A stretch of DNA of 64,000 bases from an uncultured Alistipes sp. (GTDB lineage: Bacteria > Bacteroidota > Bacteroidia > Bacteroidales > Rikenellaceae), in the NCBI GenBank assembly GCA_910577475.1, contig CAJTLJ010000004.1, positions 44,672 to 108,671 on the forward strand. The letters run 5' to 3'. Of this stretch, positions 9,967 through 18,441 are shown one piece after another (within the stretch, counting starts at the first letter, position 1; each line of letters opens with the position of its first letter). The position numbers were made by a program, and so were the translations under genes. Below the pieces are notes generated by a model. The model was given only the letters and a program-made list of their open reading frames with translations, was not told where the DNA came from and did no database searches.

Positions 9967-11400
9967 ATGAAACATATCTTTTTAACGACCGTTCTGCTCG
10001 GTCTGACCGTGGTTTCGGCAGCCCAGGAGCGACAGCTGCTAACCCTCGAGGAGGCGTTGTCGATCACGCTGGAGCACAATCCGTCGATGCAGGCGGCCGC
10101 CCACGAGGAGCGGGCCGCAGAGCAGGAGCGCCGCGCCGCCATCGGTCTGCGCATGCCCCAGATCAACGTCGCCGGCGCCTACGCCTACATGGGCAAGGAC
10201 ATCGGCTTCGACTTCAACGACATGAAGCCCTATGCGCAGGGTGTGCTCTCTCAGATCGGCAGCAAGCTCCCGCCCGACCTGCTGCCCTTCATCGGTCAGC
10301 TGACCGCTCCGATCATGGGTTCCGACTGGGCACTCACGCTCCAGGACCGCAGCGTCGGTTTCGTGGGCGGCGAAGTGACCCTCCCGATCTGGATGGGCGG
10401 CAAGATCAACGCGGCCAACCGGGCAGCGAAGATCAACCAGCGAACGGCGATGGCGCAAGGCGACCAGACCCGCAACGCCCTGATTTCCGAGCTGGTGGAG
10501 CGCTATTTCGGCGTTGCGCTGGCCAAGCAGGTCGTAGCTGTCCGGCAGCAGGTGGTGGACGGCGTGCGCGTGCACCTGAACGACGCCATCGCACTGGAGC
10601 AGAACGGCATGCTGGCTCGTGCCGACATGCTCTACGTCGAGTTCAAGATGGAGGAGGCCGAGCGCGAGCTGAGCAATGCTCGGCTGCAGCTGCAGACCAT
10701 CGAGTCGGCCCTTGCCAATACGCTGGGCACGGAGGCGCAGGGCGAACCGGCCACCGCCATGTTCGTGCTGGGCGACGCCGGACCGTTGAGCTACTACCGC
10801 GAAGCCGCCGAGAAATACAACCCGCTGCTGAACCAGGTCGCCCTGAAGCGGGAACTGGCCCACGAAAACGTCCGGGTTCAACGGGCCGATTTCCTGCCGC
10901 AGGTAGTCGCCATGGGCGGAGGTACCTTCTACAACTACCAGGTTTCGGACCTGCTGCCCCGCTGGGCGGTCGGCGTCGGCGTAAGTCTGAAGATCTTCAA
11001 CGGACTGAACCGCGAATACAAATACTCGGCCGCCAAGCAGACCGAGCGCCGCGTGGCCTCGCTGGAGCAGAAGGCCGGGGCCGACATCGGCGTGCTGGTC
11101 GAGAAACTCTACAACCAGATGCTCCACTACGGCAACCAGCTCTCGTCGATCGACGCTTCGCTGGCTTTCGCCGAGGAGTATCTTAAAACCCAAAACGCCG
11201 CCTTTCGCGAAGGAATGGGATCGTCGTCCGACCTGATCGACGCCGAGTTGAATCTGGCGAAGGTCCGTGCCGAGCGCCTGCAGGCCGCCTATCAGTACGA
11301 CGTACTGCTGGCCCAGCTGCTCGAAGCGGCCGGTCTGAGTTGTGATTTCGCCGCCTATGCCCGCCGCGACGACGCACGTCCCATCGTTTTCCAGGAATAA
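9967..11400 (+). CDS. TolC-family outer-membrane efflux protein
   Basis: Protein of 477 aa with a signal peptide (MKHIFLTTVLLGLTVVSAAQ). Two TolC-type repeats of long helices flank beta strands; LTLEEALSITLEHNPSMQAA is the usual N-terminal TolC helix start, and the second half has EYLKTQNAAFREGMGSSSDL. It should trimerise into the outer-membrane channel of the exporter encoded downstream. First gene of a four-gene operon, 23 bp ahead of the HlyD gene. No lipobox, unlike the RND-associated channel at 46.9 kb. Confidence 0.92.
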   Translation: MKHIFLTTVLLGLTVVSAAQERQLLTLEEALSITLEHNPSMQAAAHEERAAEQERRAAIGLRMPQINVAGAYAYMGKDIGFDFNDMKPYAQGVLSQIGSKLPPDLLPFIGQLTAPIMGSDWALTLQDRSVGFVGGEVTLPIWMGGKINAANRAAKINQRTAMAQGDQTRNALISELVERYFGVALAKQVVAVRQQVVDGVRVHLNDAIALEQNGMLARADMLYVEFKMEEAERELSNARLQLQTIESALANTLGTEAQGEPATAMFVLGDAGPLSYYREAAEKYNPLLNQVALKRELAHENVRVQRADFLPQVVAMGGGTFYNYQVSDLLPRWAVGVGVSLKIFNGLNREYKYSAAKQTERRVASLEQKAGADIGVLVEKLYNQMLHYGNQLSSIDASLAFAEEYLKTQNAAFREGMGSSSDLIDAELNLAKVRAERLQAAYQYDVLLAQLLEAAGLSCDFAAYARRDDARPIVFQE

Positions 11401-11423
11401 GCATCTAACAGAAAGACAATACC

Positions 11424-12413
11424 ATGAAGAAAAGTACCATTTTCGCCATCATTCTGACCGTTACCGTCGTCGTTCTGGGCATCATCGCCCTGAGCTGGTA
11501 TCTCACCCGTCACACCCCCGTGCTGTTGCAGGGCACCGTAGAATGCACGACCTACAAGGCCTCGTCCAAAATCGCAGGCCGCATCGAAGAGATGAAGGTG
11601 CAGGAGGGCGAACGGGTCGAAAAGGGGCAATTGCTCTACGTGCTCTCGACCCCCGAGCTGGACGCCAAGCTTCAGCAGGCCGAAGCCGTCAAGCAGGCTG
11701 CGACCGCCATGGACCGCAAGGCCCTGACCGGCGCCCGCTGGCAGCAGGTCGACGCCGCCCGCAACATGTGGCAGAAGGCCCAGGCCGGCAAGGCGCTGGC
11801 CGAGAAGACCTTCGAGCGTGTGCAGCGGCTCTACGAACAGGGCGTCGTCCCCGCCCAGAAATTCGACGAGGCGAAGGCCAACTACGACGCCATGAAGGCC
11901 ACCGAGGAGGCCGCCCGCTCCCAGTACGAACTGGTGAAGGACGGTGCCAGCAAGGAAGAGAAACAGGCCGCATCGGCCCAGGTCCAGCAGGCGCAGGGCG
12001 CCGTATCGGAGGTGGAGTCCTACCTGCGCGACGCCATGGTCTACTCGCCGGTGACGGGCGAGATCTCCACCGTCATCGCCGAGCAGGGCGAGCTGGTCGG
12101 CACCGGCTATCCGGTAGTCGCCGTTCTGGACATGAGCGATCTGTGGGTCACCTTCAACATCAAGGAGACCCTGATGCCCAAAATCCATATCGGTACCCGT
12201 TTCCCGGGCTACGTGCCTGCACTGGACCGCAAGGTCGAGTTCGAGGTCTACTACATCGCTCCGCAGGCCGACTTCGCCACCTGGTCGGCGACCCGCACCC
12301 AGGGCGGATTCGACATCCGCACCTTCGCCGTCAAGGCCCGCGCCAAAAGCGACGCCGCCTACATGCGTCCGGGCATGAGCGTACTGGTCGAGTGGAACGA
12401 AATCGAGGAGTAG
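11424..12413 (+). CDS. HlyD-family periplasmic adaptor (membrane fusion protein)
   Basis: Protein of 329 aa with one N-terminal membrane anchor (about residues 6-28). A biotinyl-lipoyl-like half (VECTTYKASSKIAGRIEEMKV, GERVEKGQLLYVL), a helical hairpin rich in A/E/K/Q (about 70-190) and the returning lipoyl half (MVYSPVTGEISTVIAEQGELV) follow. It bridges the inner-membrane permeases to the TolC-like channel. The architecture resembles the YbhG/YhiI adaptors that pair with ABC-2 exporters. Four bases separate it from the next gene. Confidence 0.92.
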   Translation: MKKSTIFAIILTVTVVVLGIIALSWYLTRHTPVLLQGTVECTTYKASSKIAGRIEEMKVQEGERVEKGQLLYVLSTPELDAKLQQAEAVKQAATAMDRKALTGARWQQVDAARNMWQKAQAGKALAEKTFERVQRLYEQGVVPAQKFDEAKANYDAMKATEEAARSQYELVKDGASKEEKQAASAQVQQAQGAVSEVESYLRDAMVYSPVTGEISTVIAEQGELVGTGYPVVAVLDMSDLWVTFNIKETLMPKIHIGTRFPGYVPALDRKVEFEVYYIAPQADFATWSATRTQGGFDIRTFAVKARAKSDAAYMRPGMSVLVEWNEIEE

Positions 12414-12417
12414 GACC

Positions 12418-13596
12418 ATGCGCCGCTTTCTGAAGAATACGCGGGCGACCTTCATCCGGGAGGTCGGACACATGGTCCGACAACCCATGTATGCGGTCCT
12501 GATGGTGGTGCTCCCGCTGGTGTCGTTCGCCTTCTTCGCCGTGCTGCTCGAACACGGCGTCACGCGCAATGTCCCCATCGCCGTGCTCGATCAGGACCAG
12601 ACGCCGCTCTCGCGCACCGTGACCCGCATGATCGACGACACGCCCACGGCCCTGGTGAGCTACGAGATCACGACCATGGAGGAGGGCGAACGGCTGATGC
12701 GCGAGGGCAGGATCATGGGCATCGTGCTGATCCCCAAGCAGTTCGAAAAGAGCATCCTCTCGAACAGCCAGACCCACATCGAGAGCTACATCACGGGAAC
12801 CAACGTCACAGTGAACGGCCTGCTGTCGAAAGACCTGCAAACGGCCGTCGCCACCTTCTCGGCCGGCATTCAGATTCAGGTGCTGACGAAATTGGGGCTC
12901 ACCGAGCTGCAGGCGAAGGCACAGCTGATGCCCGTCCGCTTCATGAAGCACGTGCTGTTCAACCCCTATGTGAACTACGGCTACTACCTCGCCCCCAGCT
13001 TCATACCCATGATGCTGCTGATCTTCACCGTCATGGCTACCGTATTCGCTCTGGGCACGGAGCTCAAGCACTCCACGGCCCGCGACTGGTACGACACGGC
13101 AGGCGAGTCGATCTTCGCCGCCCTGACCGGCAAGCTGCTCCCCATCACGGGGGTCATGTTTCTGATGTCGCAGTTCATGTTCCTGATTATCTTCAAGGTG
13201 GTGGGAGCCCCGCTGAACGGCAGCTATGCGGCCCTGCTGGCCGGCAGTCTGCTCTTCATCATGAGCTATCAGTCTATCGCCGTCTTCATCGTGTCGATAG
13301 TCAGCAACATGCGTCTGGCCCTCTCGCTGGGCGGCGGCTACTCCGTGCTGGCCTTCACCTTCTCGGGTCTCACCTTTCCGATCATGGCGATGACACCCTT
13401 CATGCGGGGCGTCAGCAAGCTGTTCCCGTTCACCTACTACACCGATCTGATCGTCGACCAGGCCCTGCGGGGTGCACCGGTCATCTATTCACTGCACGAT
13501 TTGGGCGCCATGGCGCTCTTCTTCACACTTCCGCTGCTGTCGCTGCCGCGCCTGCGGCGCATCGCTACGGAGCCTAAATTCTGGGGGAAACTATAA
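12418..13596 (+). CDS. ABC-2 type transporter permease (first of two)
   Basis: Integral membrane protein of 392 aa. One N-terminal TM segment (about 22-42) is followed by a large periplasmic domain (about 45-190, containing VPIAVLDQDQTPLSR) and then five hydrophobic segments to the C-terminus, the ABC2_membrane_3 layout of YbhR/YbhS-type permeases. It should form the inner-membrane channel with its paralogue. The stop overlaps the next start (TAATG). No ATP-binding subunit is encoded in the operon. Confidence 0.9.
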   Translation: MRRFLKNTRATFIREVGHMVRQPMYAVLMVVLPLVSFAFFAVLLEHGVTRNVPIAVLDQDQTPLSRTVTRMIDDTPTALVSYEITTMEEGERLMREGRIMGIVLIPKQFEKSILSNSQTHIESYITGTNVTVNGLLSKDLQTAVATFSAGIQIQVLTKLGLTELQAKAQLMPVRFMKHVLFNPYVNYGYYLAPSFIPMMLLIFTVMATVFALGTELKHSTARDWYDTAGESIFAALTGKLLPITGVMFLMSQFMFLIIFKVVGAPLNGSYAALLAGSLLFIMSYQSIAVFIVSIVSNMRLALSLGGGYSVLAFTFSGLTFPIMAMTPFMRGVSKLFPFTYYTDLIVDQALRGAPVIYSLHDLGAMALFFTLPLLSLPRLRRIATEPKFWGKL

Positions 13597-14816
13597 TGCT
13601 GAAGACAATCAAACATACCTGTTCGTCCTACTGGTGCCAGATCCGGTCGGTCGTGGCTACGGAGATCCGAAACATCGTCTCGGACGAAGGCGTCGTGCTG
13701 GTGCTCGTGATGGCCTCGATCATCTACGCCACAATCTATTCGCTGGCCTACGGCCCGGAGGTGCTGCACGATGTTCCCATCGGGGTGGTGGACCTGAGCA
13801 AGACCCACGCCAGCCGCCAGTTGACCGAGGCTTTCGACGCCGGGCCCAATACGGTCGTCGCCTACGAGCCCGAAGACATGGAGGCCGCCAAAAAGCTCTT
13901 CTTCAACCGCGACATCTACGGTGTGGTCTACATTCCCGAAGATTACGAGGAGAAGCTGCTCGGCGGTTCGCAGGCCGTAGTTTCGCTCTACGTCGACGCC
14001 AGCTATTTCCTGATGTACCGTCAGGTATTCCAGGAGGCCGTGGCCGGCATCAATACGACGGGCGCCATGGTCGAGTTCCAGCGGCTGATCGCCCGCGGAG
14101 CCGAGACGCCTCAGGCCAAGGCCATCACACAGCCTGTCATCTATCAGTCGCACAACCTCTTCAACCCCTATCTGGGCTACGGAGCCTTCGTCATGCCGGC
14201 CATTCTGGTCGTGATCCTGCAACAGACCATGCTGATCGGCGTGGGCATGATCGGCGGCACGTGGCGCGAATTCGGGCTCTATCGCAAACTGATCCCTCCG
14301 GGGGAGACGCGCATGTCCACGCTCCCGATCGTCATGGGCAAATCGATCGTCTACCTGGTGGTCTATGCGTTCCTGTGCCTCTACCTGTTCGCCCTCCACT
14401 ACCGGCTTTTCCACTATCCGATCAACGGACAAACCGAGACCGTCATCGCCCTGCTGATACCTTATCTGCTGGCCTGCACGATGCTCTCCATCGCCGTCTC
14501 CACGCTGTTCCGCTATAGGGAGCAGTCGCTCATGTTCCTGCTCTGGAGTTCGATCCCCATCCTCATGGTAAGCGGCGTATCGCTGCCCGAGCAGGCGATA
14601 CCGGGCTGGCTCTACGACTTCGGACAGCTCTTCCCGAGCAGCAGCGGCATCCGGGCCTTCATCCGCATCCGCAGTATGGGAGCCTCGCTCGACGAGGTGA
14701 TGCCTGAGATTCGCCAGCTGTGGATCCTGACCGGCGTCTACGGGCTTCTGGCCGGCCTGGGCATCCGCTCCGTCCTCCATGCGGTCGGCAAGCGGGAGTC
14801 CTCAGAATCCGAGTGA
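13596..14816 (+). CDS. ABC-2 type transporter permease (second of two)
   Basis: Protein of 406 aa, paralogous to the preceding permease and with the same topology: TM near residues 32-50, a periplasmic domain starting VPIGVVDLSKTHASRQ, then a C-terminal multi-TM block. The one-base overlap with the upstream gene implies translational coupling and a heterodimer. It is the last gene of the operon and ends 17 bp before a strong bidirectional hairpin. Confidence 0.9.
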   Translation: MLKTIKHTCSSYWCQIRSVVATEIRNIVSDEGVVLVLVMASIIYATIYSLAYGPEVLHDVPIGVVDLSKTHASRQLTEAFDAGPNTVVAYEPEDMEAAKKLFFNRDIYGVVYIPEDYEEKLLGGSQAVVSLYVDASYFLMYRQVFQEAVAGINTTGAMVEFQRLIARGAETPQAKAITQPVIYQSHNLFNPYLGYGAFVMPAILVVILQQTMLIGVGMIGGTWREFGLYRKLIPPGETRMSTLPIVMGKSIVYLVVYAFLCLYLFALHYRLFHYPINGQTETVIALLIPYLLACTMLSIAVSTLFRYREQSLMFLLWSSIPILMVSGVSLPEQAIPGWLYDFGQLFPSSSGIRAFIRIRSMGASLDEVMPEIRQLWILTGVYGLLAGLGIRSVLHAVGKRESSESE

Positions 14817-14833
14817 CAGAATGTCCTCTAATC

Positions 14834-14868
14834 AAATAGGGGCTCTGCTGTTTGCAGAGCCCCTATTT
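14834..14868. terminator. Bidirectional terminator
   Basis: A perfect 15-bp stem (14834-14848 with 14854-14868) with loop TGTTT has A/T ends on both sides. It lies between the convergent efflux operon and the beta-barrel gene and can serve both. Confidence 0.9.
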
Positions 14869-14881
14869 CGTTCGGAGCGGA

Positions 14882-17779
14882 TCAGAACCGCGGACCCGGA
14901 CCGCCGCGGAATCCTCCGGGAGGAGGCCCCATCGGCCGGCGGCCGCCATCGGACTTGGGCGCCGTATCATAGTCCGCCATGTTCCTCGAACCCCGCTTGC
15001 CGAAGTGGCGCAGGTTGTAGACGAACTGCACCATGTAGTAGCGGCCGATCACGCTGTTGGTGGCGTTCTGCGTCCATCCCGAGCCGGTCGTGCGGACGAA
15101 CGAGCGGTTCTGGTTGAGCAGGTCGTTGACTCCGATCTGGACCTCGCCGCGGCGATTCTTGAATACCTTCTTGCCCAGATAGACGTTGCAGAGCAGGTAT
15201 TCGTCGTTATAGTCGGTCGTAAAGCCCTTGTACTGCACATAGGAGGCGCTGCCGGTAAGGGTCATGCCCTTCCAGAAGGTCCATTTCAGCGCCAGGTTGG
15301 CCGAATGGTTGAAATAGCGGTTCTTGCCGGCCGTACTGAGCAGCGAGTTCTTCGCCTCGTTGTAGGTCCCCATCCACGAAACCGTGAAATCGATATTCTC
15401 CGAGATGTTGCTGCCCAGCACGACGTTGGCGTCGTAGCCGATGTTGCTGGCGTCGTTGCGCTGCGAATTGATCTGGCTCGGGACGAGCGAGTAGCTGACG
15501 CCCGCCATCAGATTCAGGTTGCACTTCATGAAGTTCAGCGGGAAACCGTAGCTCAGGTGGGTCCGGAGATTCCAGTAACCGTCCAGATTGACCGGCGACG
15601 AGAATTGCAGGGGGAGATACTGCACGCCGTCGATCTCGATGGCCCCGGGGTTGTACTCCACGTTCGTGGCGATATAGTCCGATGTGTTGCGCAGGCTGAA
15701 CATCCACATGAAGGTCCGTCCTTTGGTCAGGTTCGAATTCACGTAGTGGAACCGCACCGTATGCGAATAGGAGGGGTTCAGCTCGGGGTTGCCCCGGGTG
15801 ATGTACTGGGGGTTGGAGATATCGTAGACGCTTTGCAGATCGGTGATGCCGGGGGCCTCGGTCGACGAGTGGAGGAACATGCGGATCGAGTTCTCCCGGT
15901 TGAACTGGATGTTCGCCATCACGAAGTAGGTGAAGTTGTCGTAGGTGTGCCGGATGCGCTCGGCGGTAGGGTAGATCATCTCGCCGTCGAGCGTTCCCCG
16001 CTGGTAGTTCAGATTCGCCACGAAGGTGTTGCGTTCTTTCGCCCAGCGGAATCCGGGACCGATGCGATGGGTCATGTAGCCGCTGTTGTTGCTGTTCGAG
16101 AGGTTCGTATTCAGCGCCAGACCGCCCGTTTGGTTGTCCTCCGTATAGGACCGGCGGTCCGACTCGCTGTATTCGTACCGGGCCCGGTATTGCAGGCTCA
16201 GCTGGGCGTATTTCGAGACGGGCTCCGTGTAAGTGAAGTTGCCGCGCAGCTGATAGCTCATCGTCGGGGTTTTGATCTGCTGGTAGAGCAGGTCGAGCGG
16301 CGGATAGTCGTGGGCACCGGCCGGAGCCTGGTTCGACCAGCTGTCGGAGGTGCGTTCGTAGTCCGAATACCGGACGTCGCCGTCGATGGTGATCGTCCGG
16401 CCGATCTTGCCCAGCTTGGCTCGATATTGCAGGAACTCGCGGATGCTGTAGCCCGCGCGGTCGGCCTCGCTCTGGCTGTAGAGATTCGAATAGCCGCTGT
16501 CGCCCCACTGACGCCCCTCGGTCAGGCTCCAGGGGGCATTGGACTGGTAGCTGAATCCGGAGCGCGACATCAGCGACTGGTTGTCGGAGATCTTCCACTC
16601 GATGCGGGCGTTCAGACGATGGTTCGAGTTCGTGATGACCGAGCGGCCGTTCTCCCACAAGGTATCGCGCTGAATCAGATCCTCCTCGTCCTGAAACTCC
16701 GACCAGCGGTCGCGCGTCGAAAGGTTCTTCGTGCGGGTGTTGTTGAAGAAGTAGCTCCCTTGAAAGGTCACCTGATCCCGCTTGCCCCAGGTGTCCGAGT
16801 AGTTGAGTCCGACAGCGTTCACCGTGGCGACGCCCGACTGCGGGCGCATCATGTACTGGCCCACGCCGTGACGGCCGGCGGTGCTGCCCGTCACGCCCAG
16901 AATATCCTCGAACGAGAAGTTCTGCTGGTTGACGTTGTTGAACAGGCCGATCACCGACAGGCGGCTGTCCCCGCTGAAGATGTTGACATTACCGCCGGCC
17001 AGGTATTTGCTGCGCGTCTCGGTTCCCGGCTCGAAATCGTAGCCGTAGCCGACGTACATCTTGCCGAACTGACCCTGACGCATGTTTCGGTGCGTGACGA
17101 TGTTGATCGCCTTGTAGCCCTCGCCGTCGTCCATACCCGAGAATTCGGCGTTGTCGCTCAACTTGTTATACACCTCGACGCGATCCACCGCCTCGGCCGG
17201 CAGCGACTGGATGGCCGTGGTGACATCCTCGCCGAAAAACTCCTTGCCGTCCACGAAGACCTTCTTCACCTCCTCGCCCTGCGCCTCGACCGTGCCGTTT
17301 GACACGGTTATGCCGGGCATCTTCTTCAGCAGCCCCTCGACATCGGCGTCGGCCGCCACCTTGAAGGCGCCGGCGTTGTAACTCAGCGTATCGCCTTTCT
17401 GCGAGGCGCGCATGGACTGCACTTCCTTGACTACGGTTTCGATCTGCGTGGCGGAGGTGCGCATGCCGATCCGGCCCAGGTTCTTCACCGAGGCGTCGAG
17501 CTTGAAATCGACCGTCGCGGTCTCGTATCCCAGAAAGGAGACCGACAGGGTATAGTTGCCGTAGGCGAGCCCCGCAAGGGAGAGCACGCCGTCGAATCCG
17601 GACGTATAGAACTTTTTCCGGTCGGGTTTCGCTTTGGGGGACACCTCGACCACAGCCCCCGGAATTCCCGTTCGAGCCTCCTCATCCCACACCGTGGCTT
17701 TCACGGTTCCCTGCTGCGCCAGGACGCTCCAGGCGAACGCCACGGACAGAAGGGTCAAAATCACACGCTTCATTTTCAT
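14882..17779 (-). CDS. TonB-receptor-like outer-membrane beta-barrel protein (OMP_b-brl_3 type)
   Basis: Protein of 965 aa with a signal peptide ending WSVLAQ. A CarboxypepD_reg-like Ig domain follows (about residues 24-110, GIPGAVVEVSPK, LAYGNYTLSVSFLGYETATV). The plug-like domain (about 130-250) has VEGLLKKMPGITV, VFVDGKEFFGEDV and AVDRVEVYNKLSDN. A large barrel runs to about 940. The chain then continues past the last strand as a Pro/Gly/Arg-rich tail ending GPGPRF. No SusD partner is adjacent, so a glycan-uptake role is not supported. The ATG at 17779 is only 10 bp from the -7 box, so the ATG at 17773 is a credible alternative start. Confidence 0.88.
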   Translation of the reverse strand: MKMKRVILTLLSVAFAWSVLAQQGTVKATVWDEEARTGIPGAVVEVSPKAKPDRKKFYTSGFDGVLSLAGLAYGNYTLSVSFLGYETATVDFKLDASVKNLGRIGMRTSATQIETVVKEVQSMRASQKGDTLSYNAGAFKVAADADVEGLLKKMPGITVSNGTVEAQGEEVKKVFVDGKEFFGEDVTTAIQSLPAEAVDRVEVYNKLSDNAEFSGMDDGEGYKAINIVTHRNMRQGQFGKMYVGYGYDFEPGTETRSKYLAGGNVNIFSGDSRLSVIGLFNNVNQQNFSFEDILGVTGSTAGRHGVGQYMMRPQSGVATVNAVGLNYSDTWGKRDQVTFQGSYFFNNTRTKNLSTRDRWSEFQDEEDLIQRDTLWENGRSVITNSNHRLNARIEWKISDNQSLMSRSGFSYQSNAPWSLTEGRQWGDSGYSNLYSQSEADRAGYSIREFLQYRAKLGKIGRTITIDGDVRYSDYERTSDSWSNQAPAGAHDYPPLDLLYQQIKTPTMSYQLRGNFTYTEPVSKYAQLSLQYRARYEYSESDRRSYTEDNQTGGLALNTNLSNSNNSGYMTHRIGPGFRWAKERNTFVANLNYQRGTLDGEMIYPTAERIRHTYDNFTYFVMANIQFNRENSIRMFLHSSTEAPGITDLQSVYDISNPQYITRGNPELNPSYSHTVRFHYVNSNLTKGRTFMWMFSLRNTSDYIATNVEYNPGAIEIDGVQYLPLQFSSPVNLDGYWNLRTHLSYGFPLNFMKCNLNLMAGVSYSLVPSQINSQRNDASNIGYDANVVLGSNISENIDFTVSWMGTYNEAKNSLLSTAGKNRYFNHSANLALKWTFWKGMTLTGSASYVQYKGFTTDYNDEYLLCNVYLGKKVFKNRRGEVQIGVNDLLNQNRSFVRTTGSGWTQNATNSVIGRYYMVQFVYNLRHFGKRGSRNMADYDTAPKSDGGRRPMGPPPGGFRGGPGPRF

Positions 17780-17789
17780 AAATTTGCGG

Positions 17790-17797
17790 CAAAGATA
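17790..17797 (-). promoter_or_regulatory. -7 box of the beta-barrel gene
   Basis: TATCTTTG on the minus strand, 10 bp from the annotated start, implies a very short 5' leader. Confidence 0.7.
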
Positions 17798-17935
17798 GTA
17801 AAAATTATATTCCTGACGACATAGCGAGGGGACCGATCGTCATGACCGATCCCCGACTGCGACCGCACAAACACTTTAACTCTTGAGAATGGCCTCTGCC
17901 CGGAGGCCTCGATTCGTCGCAGTACTTCGCCGACT

Positions 17936-18340
17936 CTATTTTCTGTCCGAAGCCTGGCATTTGCCTGCCGGACAGCACTTCTTTTCCGGTCCGCCCTTCA
18001 TGCCGCGGCGACGATGGGCCCCCACCTTCGACATCTCCTCCCACTTGGCGTACTGCTCGGGGGTCAGAATCGTACGCAGCTGCTCCTGCTCGGCCTTCAT
18101 CTCGGCTCTGCGAGCCTCCATGCGCTTCGCATGCTCGGCATTGAACTGCTTCACCTGCTCCAGCTGCTCGGGCGTCAGCGACAACGCTTCGGTCATGCGC
18201 GCCGTGCGCTTCTCCGCCATCTCGGTCGGAGTGGGGCACTTGCCCTCCCTGCGACCCTGCATTCCGCAATTCTGCGCCGACACCGTTGCTCCGGCCAGTA
18301 CCATGCAGGCCATAAGACATACCATTTTGTAACCTTTCAT
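17936..18340 (-). CDS. Small Spy/DUF4890-like periplasmic protein, Cys-rich ends
   Basis: Secreted protein of 134 aa with signal peptide MKGYKMVCLMACMVLAGATVSAQ. The body is a charged helical region with two LTPEQ motifs (LSLTPEQLEQVKQF and ILTPEQYAKWEEM), the hallmark of Spy/CpxP-like and DUF4890 proteins that act as periplasmic chaperones or stress sensors. Cysteines cluster at both ends of the mature protein (NCGMQ...KCP and KKCCPAGKC), which may bind metal or form disulfides. It has its own promoter containing a palindrome and lies directly downstream of a LytTR two-component pair. The exact role is unknown. Confidence 0.8.
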   Translation of the reverse strand: MKGYKMVCLMACMVLAGATVSAQNCGMQGRREGKCPTPTEMAEKRTARMTEALSLTPEQLEQVKQFNAEHAKRMEARRAEMKAEQEQLRTILTPEQYAKWEEMSKVGAHRRRGMKGGPEKKCCPAGKCQASDRK

Positions 18341-18369
18341 AATCTTAAAAATTTTTCAGTTCGGTAGTG

Positions 18370-18400
18370 CAAAGATAAAGCCCGACTTCGAATCGGGCAA
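18370..18400 (-). promoter_or_regulatory. Promoter with palindrome in the spacer, Spy-like gene
   Basis: On the minus strand TTG (18398-18400) is followed by 20 bp and then TATCTTTG (18370-18377). The spacer is nearly filled by the inverted repeat GCCCGA-7 nt-TCGGGC (18380-18398), an operator-like arrangement. Confidence 0.75.
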
Positions 18401-18441
18401 TCTCTTTTCGGGGCAAACGGCCCATTTCGGGGGTGAACCGA

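Noticed and set aside
17827..17853. Hairpin downstream of the Spy-like gene
   Set aside because: The GGGGA/TCCCC arms pair for only 5 bp, with a bulged interior and no T-run; too weak to annotate as a terminator.
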